Assembly (NCBI GenBank): GCA_016649905.1
Contig: JAENWU010000010.1
Coordinates: forward strand, 1-41,265
Direction of reading: 5' to 3'
Source: Thermoleophilia bacterium
GTDB lineage: Bacteria > Actinomycetota > Thermoleophilia > Solirubrobacterales > 70-9
DNA length: 41,265 nt
A program made the position numbers and the translations under genes. Of this stretch, positions 18,493-26,614 are shown in pieces (position 1 is the stretch's first letter; every line of letters starts with the position of its first letter). Under the pieces are notes generated by a model. The model was not told where the DNA came from. It saw only the letters and a program-made list of their open reading frames with translations, and made no database searches.

Positions 18493-18535
18493 TGCTTGCC
18501 ATCCTATTCAGGGACGTGCGTGGTTTCGGCGACGG

Positions 18536-19543
18536 CTAGAGCCAGCCGCGCTTTCGGAAGTAGCCAACCATCCCGAGCAGGATCACCAGCATCGCGCCGA
18601 GCACGGCCCAGAAGGCGGTTTCGCCGCCCTCGCCGGGCACCTTGGAGTTCATCCCCCAGATGCTGGCGATCAGGGTCAGCGGCAGGACGATGACGCTGAT
18701 CGAGGTGAGGACGCGGAGGATGTCGTTGACGCGGTGGGAGATCACCGACTCGTTGGTCTCGGCCAGCGCCTCGGCGACCTCCTTGTAGTTCTCGAGCATG
18801 TCCCAGATCCGCTCGTGGGCGTCGACGATGTCGTCGAAATAGATCTCCAGGTCGAGGTCGTTGGCGAGGTAGCGCTGCTTGACTTTCTCGAGGTCGCGCA
18901 GGACCGGTCGCTGCGGTCGGATCACCTTGCGGAAGTTGATGATCTCCTGCTTGACGTTGGAGATGTCGCGGACGACCTCGTCGGAGCGGCCGTCGAAGAT
19001 GTCGTCCTCGAGCGCGTCGAGCTTGTTGCCGATCTTGCGCAGCATCGGGAAGCAGTAGTCGAAGCTGTCGTCGACGAGCCTGTAGAGCAGGTAGCCCGAG
19101 CCGCGTGAGAAGAGCTGCTCGCGCAGCTCCTCTTTGCTGCGGCAGCGCTCGAACAGGTACTCCACGGGCTGCAGCGGCTGGTTCGGGATCGTGACCATGT
19201 AGTCGGGGCCGACGAAGACGTCGAGCTCGCCGGCGCCGAGGCGCTTGGCGGCCCGGTCGAAGACCGGCAGGTGGAGGACGATGAACAGGTACTCGTCGTA
19301 GACGTCGATCTTCGGCCGCTGGTTGCGCGAGAGCACGTCCTCGAGGTCGAGCGCGTGGAACTCGAAGTGCTCCTCCAGCCAGGCGCGCTCGAGGGCGCCG
19401 GGGCGCTCGATGTTGACCCAGCGCAGGCCGGCGGCGTCGATCTGCTCGACCCGCGGCGTCTGTGGCTCAGGCGGGGAAGCGGGACCGACGAGCTCGCTGC
19501 GCCGGCCAGGCCGCCGCAGCCTTGGTTTCGGAAGGTTCGGCAT
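18536..19543 (-). CDS. corA: CorA-family magnesium transporter
   Basis: Two C-terminal TM segments with IWGMNSKVPGE (GMN motif variant). Confidence 0.93.
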   Translation of the reverse strand: MPNLPKPRLRRPGRRSELVGPASPPEPQTPRVEQIDAAGLRWVNIERPGALERAWLEEHFEFHALDLEDVLSRNQRPKIDVYDEYLFIVLHLPVFDRAAKRLGAGELDVFVGPDYMVTIPNQPLQPVEYLFERCRSKEELREQLFSRGSGYLLYRLVDDSFDYCFPMLRKIGNKLDALEDDIFDGRSDEVVRDISNVKQEIINFRKVIRPQRPVLRDLEKVKQRYLANDLDLEIYFDDIVDAHERIWDMLENYKEVAEALAETNESVISHRVNDILRVLTSISVIVLPLTLIASIWGMNSKVPGEGGETAFWAVLGAMLVILLGMVGYFRKRGWL

Positions 19544-19656
19544 CTGGCTGGCTCGTCGTCTCGTCGTGGAGCACCGTCATCGTCCGCCTAGGTTAGCCGC
19601 CCTGCCTGCCTGCAAACGTCCGCGGGACGCCTGGTAGTCTTCTCCCAACATAAGCG

Positions 19657-19786
19657 CCACATCTAGAGGGGTGGAGGGACTGGCCCAGTGAAGCCCCGGC
19701 AACCATCTTCGGATCGATTCGATTCGAGGGGAGGTGCCAACTCCAGCAGGTCACCGTTGTTGTTGTGCGGGGCCTGGAAGATGTGG
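19657..19786 (+). promoter_or_regulatory. SAM-I (S-box) riboswitch aptamer
   Basis: Core agaggGGTGGAGGGACTGGCCCaGTGAAGCCCcGGCAACC...GGTGCCAACTCCAGCAGG; P1 closes perfectly: ccacatct (19657-19664) with agatgtgg (19779-19786). Confidence 0.96.
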
Positions 19787-19803
19787 GGGACGTCCGATCC
19801 GGA

Positions 19804-19834
19804 CCTCTGCCCCACAAACGGCGGAGGTTTTTTT
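19804..19834 (+). terminator. Riboswitch expression-platform intrinsic terminator
   Basis: cctctgcc (19804-19811) pairs with ggcggagg (19820-19827), followed by 7 T; tgtgggg (19782-19788) / ccccaca (19810-19816) form a competing antiterminator. Confidence 0.9.
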
Positions 19835-19852
19835 GATGGAAGTGAGGATCGG

Positions 19853-21085
19853 ATGTCAATCGAGAATCTGAAGTGCAAGGAGTGCGGGTCGACCTATGAG
19901 CTCGGCGCCAGCTACTTCTGCGAAAACTGTTTCGGCCCGCTGGAGGTCAACTACGACTTCTCGGGGCTGGACCCGCACGAGGTCAAACGGCAGATCCAGG
20001 CCGGTTCACAGGGGATCTGGCGCTACAGCGACTTCCTCCCCTTCGAGGGGCGCCCCGGCGACCCGCTGGAGCCGGGCCTGACGCCGCTGCTGCGCGCCGA
20101 CCGGCTGGCCGAGCGGCTCGGGATCGAGGCGGAGCTGTGGCTCAAGAACGACGCCGCCAACCCGACCCACTCCTTCAAGGACCGGGTCGTCGCGGTCGCG
20201 GTCGCCAAAGCCCAGGAGCTCGGCTTCGACACCGTCGCCTGCGCGTCCACCGGCAACCTCGCCAACGCGGTCGCCGCCCACGCGGCCGCCGCGGGTCTCG
20301 CCTCCTACGTTTTCGTCCCCGCCAACCTCGAGGAGCAAAAGCTGCTTGCGACCGGCGTCTACGGGACCAACCTGGTCGGCGTCCGCGGCAACTACGACGA
20401 CGTCAACCGGCTCTGCACGCAGCTGGCGGAGACGCGGCCGTGGGCCTTCGTCAACGTCAACCTGCGCCCCTACTACGCCGAGGGCTCGAAGACGCTCGCC
20501 TACGAGACCGCCGAGCAGCTCGGCTGGGAACTGCCCGACCGGGTCGTCTGCCCGATCGCCTCGGGTTCGTTGTTCACCAAACTCGGCCGTGGCTTCCAGG
20601 AGTGGCTCGACCTCGGGCTCGTCAGCGGCAAGCAGCCGGTCTTCAACGGCGCCCAGGCCGAGGGCTGCAGCCCGGTCGCGACCGCCTTCGCCGAAGGTTG
20701 GGACGTCTGCAAGCCGCAGAAGCCGGAGACGATCGCCAAAAGCCTCGCGATCGGCGACCCCGCCGACGGTCCCTACGCTGTCGAGCAGGCGCGGAGCAGC
20801 GGCGGCGGCATCGACGCTGTCACCGACCAGGAGATCCGCGAGGGGATCAAGCTGCTGGCCGAAACCACCGGCATCTTCACCGAGACCGCCGGCGGCGTCA
20901 CCGTCGGCGTCCTCAAGAAGCTCGCCGAACGCGGCGAGTTGGCCGCCGACGAACGCGTCGTCGTCTACCTCACCGGCGAGGGCCTGAAGACCCTCGACGC
21001 CACCCGCGATACGTTCCAGATGCACGAGATCGACCCCAACCTCGATAGCTTCGAGGCCGAGTTCCGCCGGGAGGTAAGCGTCTAG
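19853..21085 (+). CDS. thrC: Threonine synthase-family PLP enzyme with N-terminal zinc ribbon
   Basis: CKECG...CENCFGPLEV zinc ribbon; PLP lysine motif NPTHSFKDR; ACASTGNLANAVAAHAA. Symbol reflects family; substrate uncertain, see findings. Confidence 0.9.
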   Translation: MSIENLKCKECGSTYELGASYFCENCFGPLEVNYDFSGLDPHEVKRQIQAGSQGIWRYSDFLPFEGRPGDPLEPGLTPLLRADRLAERLGIEAELWLKNDAANPTHSFKDRVVAVAVAKAQELGFDTVACASTGNLANAVAAHAAAAGLASYVFVPANLEEQKLLATGVYGTNLVGVRGNYDDVNRLCTQLAETRPWAFVNVNLRPYYAEGSKTLAYETAEQLGWELPDRVVCPIASGSLFTKLGRGFQEWLDLGLVSGKQPVFNGAQAEGCSPVATAFAEGWDVCKPQKPETIAKSLAIGDPADGPYAVEQARSSGGGIDAVTDQEIREGIKLLAETTGIFTETAGGVTVGVLKKLAERGELAADERVVVYLTGEGLKTLDATRDTFQMHEIDPNLDSFEAEFRREVSV

Positions 21086-21358
21086 ATGGCAATCACGGTG
21101 AAGATCCCGACCCAGTTGCGCGCCGCGACCGGCGGCGAATCGGAGGTCGAGGTGAGCGGCGGCACCGTTGGCGAGGCGCTCGACGCCGTCTTCGATGCCC
21201 ACACCGAACTGCGCGAGCGGATCACCCAGGACGGCGACCTGCGCCGCTTCGTCAACGTCTACGTCTCCGGCGAGGACATCCGCTTCCAGCAGGGCCTCGA
21301 CACCGCGATCAACGACGGCGACGAGGTCACGATCCTGCCCGCCGTCGCCGGCGGCTGA
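21086..21358 (+). CDS. ThiS/MoaD/CysO-family ubiquitin-like sulfur carrier protein
   Basis: 90 aa ending VTILPAVAGG with diglycine tail; resembles mycobacterial CysO; starts immediately after the upstream stop codon. Confidence 0.93.
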   Translation: MAITVKIPTQLRAATGGESEVEVSGGTVGEALDAVFDAHTELRERITQDGDLRRFVNVYVSGEDIRFQQGLDTAINDGDEVTILPAVAGG

Positions 21359-21460
21359 GCGTGGCCGTGGCGCGGCGCATTTCGGCGTCCTCGGTCGCTT
21401 GTGTGCAGAGCACACGGCGCTCCCTGCGTCCTTGAACTGCTTGGCCACGGCCACGCTCAG
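21355..21460. repeat. Structured inverted-repeat element, copy 2
   Basis: Perfect 17-bp arms ctgagcgtggccgtggc (21355-21371) / gccacggccacgctcag (21444-21460); inner hairpin gtgtgc-aga-gcacac (21401-21415). Confidence 0.88.
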
Positions 21461-21467
21461 GAGCTGA

Positions 21468-22199
21468 ATGGGAAAACCACCTGTAGTCATTCTTTGCGGG
21501 GGGAGGGGGACGCGGCTGCGGGAGCGGACGGAGTCGGTGCCGAAGGCGCTGGTCGAGATCGGCGGTAGGCCGATCCTCTGGCACGTGATCCAGATCTATG
21601 CGGCCCAGGGCTTTGAGCGCTTTCTGCTCGCCACCGGCTACCTGGGCGAGGCGATCGAGGAGTTCGCCGTTGGGCAGCGCTGGCCCGACGGAGTGGAGGT
21701 GGAGTGCGTCGATACCGGCCTCGACACGGCGACCGGGGGTCGGGTCGCCCGTCTCCGCGACCGCCTCGCCAGCGAGAGCTTCTGCGTCACCTACGCCGAT
21801 GGGGTCGCCGACGTCGACCTTGGCGCCCAGCTCGACTTCCACCGCCACCGCGGCGCCTTGGCGACGATGACCGTGGTCCGGCCCGACCTGCAGTGGGGCG
21901 TTGCCGAGCTCGAGGGTGACCGCGTCGCCGGCTTCGTCGAGAAGCCGCGCAGCGAGCACTGGATCAACGGCGGCTTCTTCTGCCTCGAGCCGGGCGCCCT
22001 CGCGTATATCGACGAGGACAGCGTGCTCGAGCGTGAACCGCTGCAGCGGCTCGCAGTCGACGGCAAGCTCGCCGCCTTTCGCCACGACGGCTTCTGGGAC
22101 TGCATGGACACCTACAAGGACGCGGTTGTCCTCAACGACCTCTGGATCGCCGGTAGGGCCCCCTGGCGCATCTGGGACGCGGCCACGGAGCTGAGTTGA
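21468..22199 (+). CDS. Sugar-1-phosphate nucleotidyltransferase (glucose-1-phosphate cytidylyltransferase-like)
   Basis: VILCGGRGTRLRERTESVPKALVEIGGRPILWHV; DGFWDCMDTYKD. Confidence 0.9.
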   Translation: MGKPPVVILCGGRGTRLRERTESVPKALVEIGGRPILWHVIQIYAAQGFERFLLATGYLGEAIEEFAVGQRWPDGVEVECVDTGLDTATGGRVARLRDRLASESFCVTYADGVADVDLGAQLDFHRHRGALATMTVVRPDLQWGVAELEGDRVAGFVEKPRSEHWINGGFFCLEPGALAYIDEDSVLEREPLQRLAVDGKLAAFRHDGFWDCMDTYKDAVVLNDLWIAGRAPWRIWDAATELS

Positions 22200-23164
22200 A
22201 GCGGGCCCTGCTGACCGGCGGCAACGGCTTCGTCGCCTCGCACCTGGCGAGGGCGCTGCTGGAGCGCGGCGACGCGGTGACCGTGCTGGAGCTGGCGCCG
22301 CGGCCGCGCTCGGGGCTGACGCTGCAGGGCATCCGCGACGAGGTCGAGCTGGTCGAGGCCGATCTGCGGGACGCCGAGCGGGTCGGCGCGACCGTGACGG
22401 CGAACGAGTTCGACGTCGTCTTCCACCTCGGCGCCCAGACCCTGGTCGGCCCGGCGATGGCTGATCCCATCACCACCTTCGAGACCAACGTGCGTGGAAC
22501 CTGGACGCTGCTCGAGGCCTGCCGGGAAGCCGATGTGCCCGCCGTCGTCGTCGCCTCCTCCGACAAGGCCTACGGCCCCAGCGACCGCCTGCCCTACCGG
22601 GAGGACATGCAGCTGCGACCGGCCTCGCCCTACGAGGCGAGCAAGGCCGCCGCGGACGTGATCGCGCTCAGCTACTTCCCCGCCTACGGCGTACCGGTCG
22701 GGGTCACCCGCTTCGCCAACATCTACGGCGGCGGCGACGCGAACTTCTCCCGTCTGATCCCGGAAACGATCGCCGCGCTGCTGGACGGCCGCCGGCCACA
22801 GATCCGCTCCGACGGCAGCCCCGAGCGCGACTTCCTGTATGTCGACGACGCAGTTGCCGCCTACTTCGCGGTCGAGCAGGCGGTCGGGGCGGGCGGTCCG
22901 GGCGCCGGCGAGGCCTTCAACGCCGGCGGCGAGCAGCCGCACTCGGTGGCCGAGGTGCTGGGGACGATCGCCGAGGTGTCCGGATCGGGCCTCGAGCCCG
23001 AGTATCTCGGCATCGGCAACCCCGCCGGGGAGATCGACCGCCAGTACGTCGATTCGACCAAGCTGCGAGAGCTGACCGGGTGGGTTCCGGCCGTGGGATT
23101 GCGCGACGGCCTGATCCGCACGCTCGAGTGGTACCGCGGCCATCCGCAGCTGAGGCCCGGCTAG
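22196..23164 (+). CDS. NAD-dependent sugar-nucleotide epimerase/dehydratase (SDR)
   Basis: LLTGGNGFVASHLARALLERG; YEASKAAAD; RFANIYGGGD. Confidence 0.92.
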   Translation: MKRALLTGGNGFVASHLARALLERGDAVTVLELAPRPRSGLTLQGIRDEVELVEADLRDAERVGATVTANEFDVVFHLGAQTLVGPAMADPITTFETNVRGTWTLLEACREADVPAVVVASSDKAYGPSDRLPYREDMQLRPASPYEASKAAADVIALSYFPAYGVPVGVTRFANIYGGGDANFSRLIPETIAALLDGRRPQIRSDGSPERDFLYVDDAVAAYFAVEQAVGAGGPGAGEAFNAGGEQPHSVAEVLGTIAEVSGSGLEPEYLGIGNPAGEIDRQYVDSTKLRELTGWVPAVGLRDGLIRTLEWYRGHPQLRPG

Positions 23165-23173
23165 GCTGAGTTC

Positions 23174-24001
23174 ATGTGCGGACGCTTCACGGTCACCACC
23201 AAAGACACGAAGAAGATCGCCGATCGATTCCAGGTCGAGCTCGAGAAGGCGCTGCAGCGCGGCGGCGACGGCGAGGGCCCGACCGCGAGCAAAGAGCAGG
23301 CCAAGGACGGCAAGGCCAAAGCCGCGAAATCCCCGCCGGGGATGGGGCGCTTCAACGTGGCGCCGAGCCAGGAGATCCTCGTCGTCCGCTCCTCGCCCGA
23401 TCCCGAGGAGGCGAGCGCTGGCGAGCGCGAGGCGCGGCTGATGCGCTGGGGGCTGGTGCCGCGCTGGGCCAAGGACCTCAAGGTCGGCTACAAGATGATC
23501 AACGCCAAAGCTGAGAACCTCGACTCCAGCCGCGCCTACGCGCCGCTGGTCGGCAAGTACCGCCACCGCTGCCTGATTCTCGCCGACGGCTTCTACGAGT
23601 GGATGCGGGCCGAGGACCCCAAGCAGCCCCGCCAGCCGTGGCGCTTCACCGTCGACGGCGGCGAGCCCTTCGCCTTCGCCGGGATCTGCACCCGCAAGGA
23701 GTGGGAGGACGCCGAGGACCGCGGCTTCGACGACGGCTGGCTCTACAGCGCCACGATCGTGACCACGACCCCGAACGACGTGGTGGCACCGGTCCACAAC
23801 CGGATGCCGGCGATCCTGGCCGACGCCGAGGCGGAGGCCGCCTGGCTGCGCCCCGACCTCAGCGCCGAGGACGCGATCGCGATGTGCGGGCCACTGGACG
23901 GCGCCCGGATGGAGGGGGCGCCGGCGAACCCGAAGCTGAACAAGGTCGGCAAAGGCTCGGAGGAAGGGCCGGAGCTGCTGGTCGCACCGCAGTCCGGCTG
24001 A
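23174..24001 (+). CDS. SOS response-associated peptidase (SRAP/YedK/HMCES family)
   Basis: MCGRFTVTT with catalytic Cys2, NVAPSQEILVVR, RWGLVPRWAKD, NAKAENL, RCLILADGFYEW. Confidence 0.95.
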   Translation: MCGRFTVTTKDTKKIADRFQVELEKALQRGGDGEGPTASKEQAKDGKAKAAKSPPGMGRFNVAPSQEILVVRSSPDPEEASAGEREARLMRWGLVPRWAKDLKVGYKMINAKAENLDSSRAYAPLVGKYRHRCLILADGFYEWMRAEDPKQPRQPWRFTVDGGEPFAFAGICTRKEWEDAEDRGFDDGWLYSATIVTTTPNDVVAPVHNRMPAILADAEAEAAWLRPDLSAEDAIAMCGPLDGARMEGAPANPKLNKVGKGSEEGPELLVAPQSG

Positions 24002-24004
24002 GCC

Positions 24005-24832
24005 TCATTCTTCGGGCTCTTCTTCGTCCCCTTCGGCTTCTTCCTCTTCTTCTTCGGCCTGTTCTTCTTTTTCTTCTTCCGCCTCTTCGTCGATCGGCGG
24101 CGAGACCTTCTTCAGCGCGCCCACGGTCTTGACGGTCGCCTCGCCGGCGCTGGTCGTCACCGTGCAGGCCAGCGTCGCGGAGGGCACGGCGGTCGTTTTC
24201 CAGACGGTGTAGAAGGGCAGTTCGAGGTCGCGTTTCGGCTTGCCGCCGGCGATGAAGTATTTGAGCCGCTCGAGGCCGGGCCTGTATTCGGGCCATTCGA
24301 GCTTCACCCCCTGTTCGCTGGTGAAGCGGGGCGGGAAGTCCTCGGTTTCCAGCACCGCGAGTTCGGCGCCGCGGGCGCTGAAGTCGATCAACAGCGTTTC
24401 CGGCACTTCCTGGCTGTAGATCCCGGAATCCGAGGAGCGCGGGTAGGTCGCCCGCAGGCCGCCCGCCGACTGCGCGATTTCGGAGCGGGGGCCGCCCTTC
24501 GCGGAGCAGAGGATGCGGGCGTCGCCGACGGGGGAGCCGGCGTCGATCCGCAGCGTCGCGCCGACTTTGAACAGTGAGTAGGCGCTGACGTTGGTGCCGG
24601 TGGCGCGGATGTCGCCGTCGACGAGCTGCATCGAGCCCTTGCCGCCGGGGACGTCGACCGGTTTGGAGTCGGGCACGGACCCCCTCTGCACCCATTCGAG
24701 GTTGGCGGCTTCACCCTCGCCCTTGCCGGTGGCGAGGACCGCGGCGGCGAGGCAGGCGATCAGACCGACGGCGACCACGATCAGGGCCCCGCGCGGGATC
24801 CCGTTGTCCGGTGGCGGCGCCTCGCTCGTCAC
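24005..24832 (-). CDS. Hypothetical membrane-anchored protein with glutamate-rich C-terminal tail
   Basis: N-terminal TM GALIVVAVGLIACLAAAVLATG; tail EEEAEEEKEEQAEEEEEEAEGDEEEPEE; GTG start with TACTGT 6 nt upstream. Confidence 0.75.
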   Translation of the reverse strand: MTSEAPPPDNGIPRGALIVVAVGLIACLAAAVLATGKGEGEAANLEWVQRGSVPDSKPVDVPGGKGSMQLVDGDIRATGTNVSAYSLFKVGATLRIDAGSPVGDARILCSAKGGPRSEIAQSAGGLRATYPRSSDSGIYSQEVPETLLIDFSARGAELAVLETEDFPPRFTSEQGVKLEWPEYRPGLERLKYFIAGGKPKRDLELPFYTVWKTTAVPSATLACTVTTSAGEATVKTVGALKKVSPPIDEEAEEEKEEQAEEEEEEAEGDEEEPEE

Positions 24833-24877
24833 ACCGCGACAGTATTGGAATCGCTTACATCGCGGCCAGACAGAGCC

Positions 24878-25186
24878 TCAGCTCAGCCGCGCGATCACAC
24901 GCGCTTTCGCCTCGGCGAACTCCCCGTCTGTCAAAGCGCCAGCCGCATGAAGGTCCCTCAGGCCCTTGAGCTGCTCGACTGGGTCTGCGTCCGCGCGTTC
25001 TGGCTTCGCGGCCCCACGAGCGCCGGCGCTGAAGCTGTCCTCCGGTTGCGCGCGATCGAGCTGTTCGATGTCCAGGTCCGTGAGCTTCAGCCTCGGTGGC
25101 GAGAGGAGAAAGCTCCCCTCCGTCATCTCAGGCCGGTCCCTGCGCTCCCGATGCGAATCTCGGAGCCAATCCTCGCTCTCCGGCAC
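24878..25186 (-). CDS. SHOCT-domain protein (start uncertain)
   Basis: C-terminal VEQLKGLRDLHAAGALTDGEFAEAKARVIARL matches the SHOCT pattern. Confidence 0.75.
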   Translation of the reverse strand: MPESEDWLRDSHRERRDRPEMTEGSFLLSPPRLKLTDLDIEQLDRAQPEDSFSAGARGAAKPERADADPVEQLKGLRDLHAAGALTDGEFAEAKARVIARLS

Positions 25187-25254
25187 CGGGTCGGAGTCCT
25201 CCGCTCCGTGGAGAGTCGAGAGTAACCGCTGATAGCAATCCGCTCCGCGCGCAA

Positions 25255-25407
25255 TCAGAGAGTGTCCGCACCGTTGGGAGCGCTGGGCGGGCTGGAAGCG
25301 CGCGCTTTATCCCAGGCGAGCAGCTCCAAAGCCACCTTGCTCGCCTGAAGGTTGACGGCAGTGAGCCTTCGAGGCACCTTGGCGCCGCAGCCGCAGAAGC
25401 AATTCAT
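25255..25407 (-). CDS. Small 50-aa Cys-rich protein, hypothetical (not in supplied ORF track)
   Basis: MNCFCGCGAKVPRRLTAVNLQASKVALELLAWDKARASSPPSAPNGADTL*; CxCGCG cluster resembling small metal-binding motifs. Confidence 0.45.
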   Translation of the reverse strand: MNCFCGCGAKVPRRLTAVNLQASKVALELLAWDKARASSPPSAPNGADTL

Positions 25408-25510
25408 CGGCTCGAGGATGGCACGTCGCGTGCGGCCGATGCCGTAGGTGCATCCATCACAGATCCGCGCTGCTGACCGCTGCAGAGTTCCGTGCAGCTA
25501 ACGTTGGGGT

Positions 25511-26431
25511 ATGGCCCGCAAGGTGGTTCCAATCGCTCCAGAGAAGGCACAATTTCGGACCGCGACCGTCCACGGTCGCTCGGTCGGCTACGTCGAGGCG
25601 GGCTCGGGCAACTTGCTGCTGCTGATCCACGGCATGGCCGGCACCGCCGAGAACTGGGGCTCGGTGATCGAACCGCTCGCCCTCGGGCACACGGTGATCG
25701 CCCCCGACTTCCCCGGCCACGGCACCTCTGAGCCCGGAGGCGGCGACTACTCGCTGGGGAGCCTCGCCAGTGGCCTGCGTGACCTGATGCTGACCCTCGG
25801 TCACGAGCGCGCGACGCTGGTCGGCCACTCACTCGGGGGCGGCGTCGCGCTGCAGTTCACCTACCAGTTCCCGGAGATGGTCGAGCGCCTGGTCCTGGTC
25901 TCCAGCGGCGGCCTCGGCCCTGACGTCAGCCCGATCCTTCGCGCCGCGGCCCTGCCCGGCGCCGACCTCTTCATCTCTGCCACCGCCGGGATCGGCGCCC
26001 GCGCCGGCTCCCTGCTCGGCGGCGGCCTCGGCAAGCTGGGGCTGCGTCCCAGCGCCGACGTCGCCGAGGTCGCGCGGGGCTACGCCAGCCTCTCGGACCC
26101 CGAGCGTCGCAAGGCATTCCTGGCGACCCTCCGCGCCGTCGTCGGCACCGGGGGCCAGCGAGTTGCCGCTCGTGACCTCCTCTACCTGGCTGATGCACTG
26201 CCGCTGCTGATCGTCTGGGGCGACCGCGACCCGATCATCCCCGTCTCGCACGCCGAGGAGACGCACAAAGCGCTGCCAGGCAGCCGCCTGGAGATCTTCG
26301 AGAACACCGGCCACGTGCCACAACTGGAGTGCCCGGGCCGCTTCGTCGCCGTCCTCCAGCGCTTTCTCGACGAGACCGAACCCGCCCGCTTCGACCGCGA
26401 CGAGTGGGTGGCGCGGTTCAAGACCGCCTGA
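25511..26431 (+). CDS. Alpha/beta hydrolase
   Basis: LLLIHGMAGTAENW, LVGHSLGGGVALQF and VWGDRDPIIP; TAACGT 6 nt upstream of the ATG. Confidence 0.93.
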   Translation: MARKVVPIAPEKAQFRTATVHGRSVGYVEAGSGNLLLLIHGMAGTAENWGSVIEPLALGHTVIAPDFPGHGTSEPGGGDYSLGSLASGLRDLMLTLGHERATLVGHSLGGGVALQFTYQFPEMVERLVLVSSGGLGPDVSPILRAAALPGADLFISATAGIGARAGSLLGGGLGKLGLRPSADVAEVARGYASLSDPERRKAFLATLRAVVGTGGQRVAARDLLYLADALPLLIVWGDRDPIIPVSHAEETHKALPGSRLEIFENTGHVPQLECPGRFVAVLQRFLDETEPARFDRDEWVARFKTA

Positions 26432-26498
26432 GCGTCGAATCTGCTCTGGGTGGCGATATACGCCACTGAGAGCAGACTCGGTGAGCACACGAGAGCGA

Positions 26499-26572
26499 CG
26501 CGCCCGACAGGATTCGAACCTGTGGCCTCTTCCTCCGGAGGGAAGCGCTCTATCCAGCTGAGCTACGGGCGC
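26499..26572 (-). tRNA. tRNA-Arg (anticodon CCG)
   Basis: Reverse complement GCGCCCGTAGCTCAGCTGGATAGAGCGCTTCCCTCCGGAGGAAGAGGCCACAGGTTCGAATCCTGTCGGGCGC folds as a cloverleaf; anticodon loop CTCCGGA; CCA not encoded. Confidence 0.95.
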
Positions 26573-26614
26573 TCGGGGTGGAGCTTAGTGATCGATCACG
26601 TAGGCTCGCCGCCG

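Noticed and set aside
19688-19852. Upstream extension of the threonine synthase-like ORF to 19688
   Set aside because: It runs through the SAM riboswitch and terminator; the zinc-ribbon protein starts at 19853.
25313-25347. 10-bp inverted repeat caggcgagca/tgctcgcctg
   Set aside because: Lies inside the small Cys-rich ORF candidate; alone it is not a convincing regulatory element.
26450-26614. Upstream extension of rnz to 26450
   Set aside because: Would translate across the antisense tRNA-Arg; rnz homology begins at 26615.
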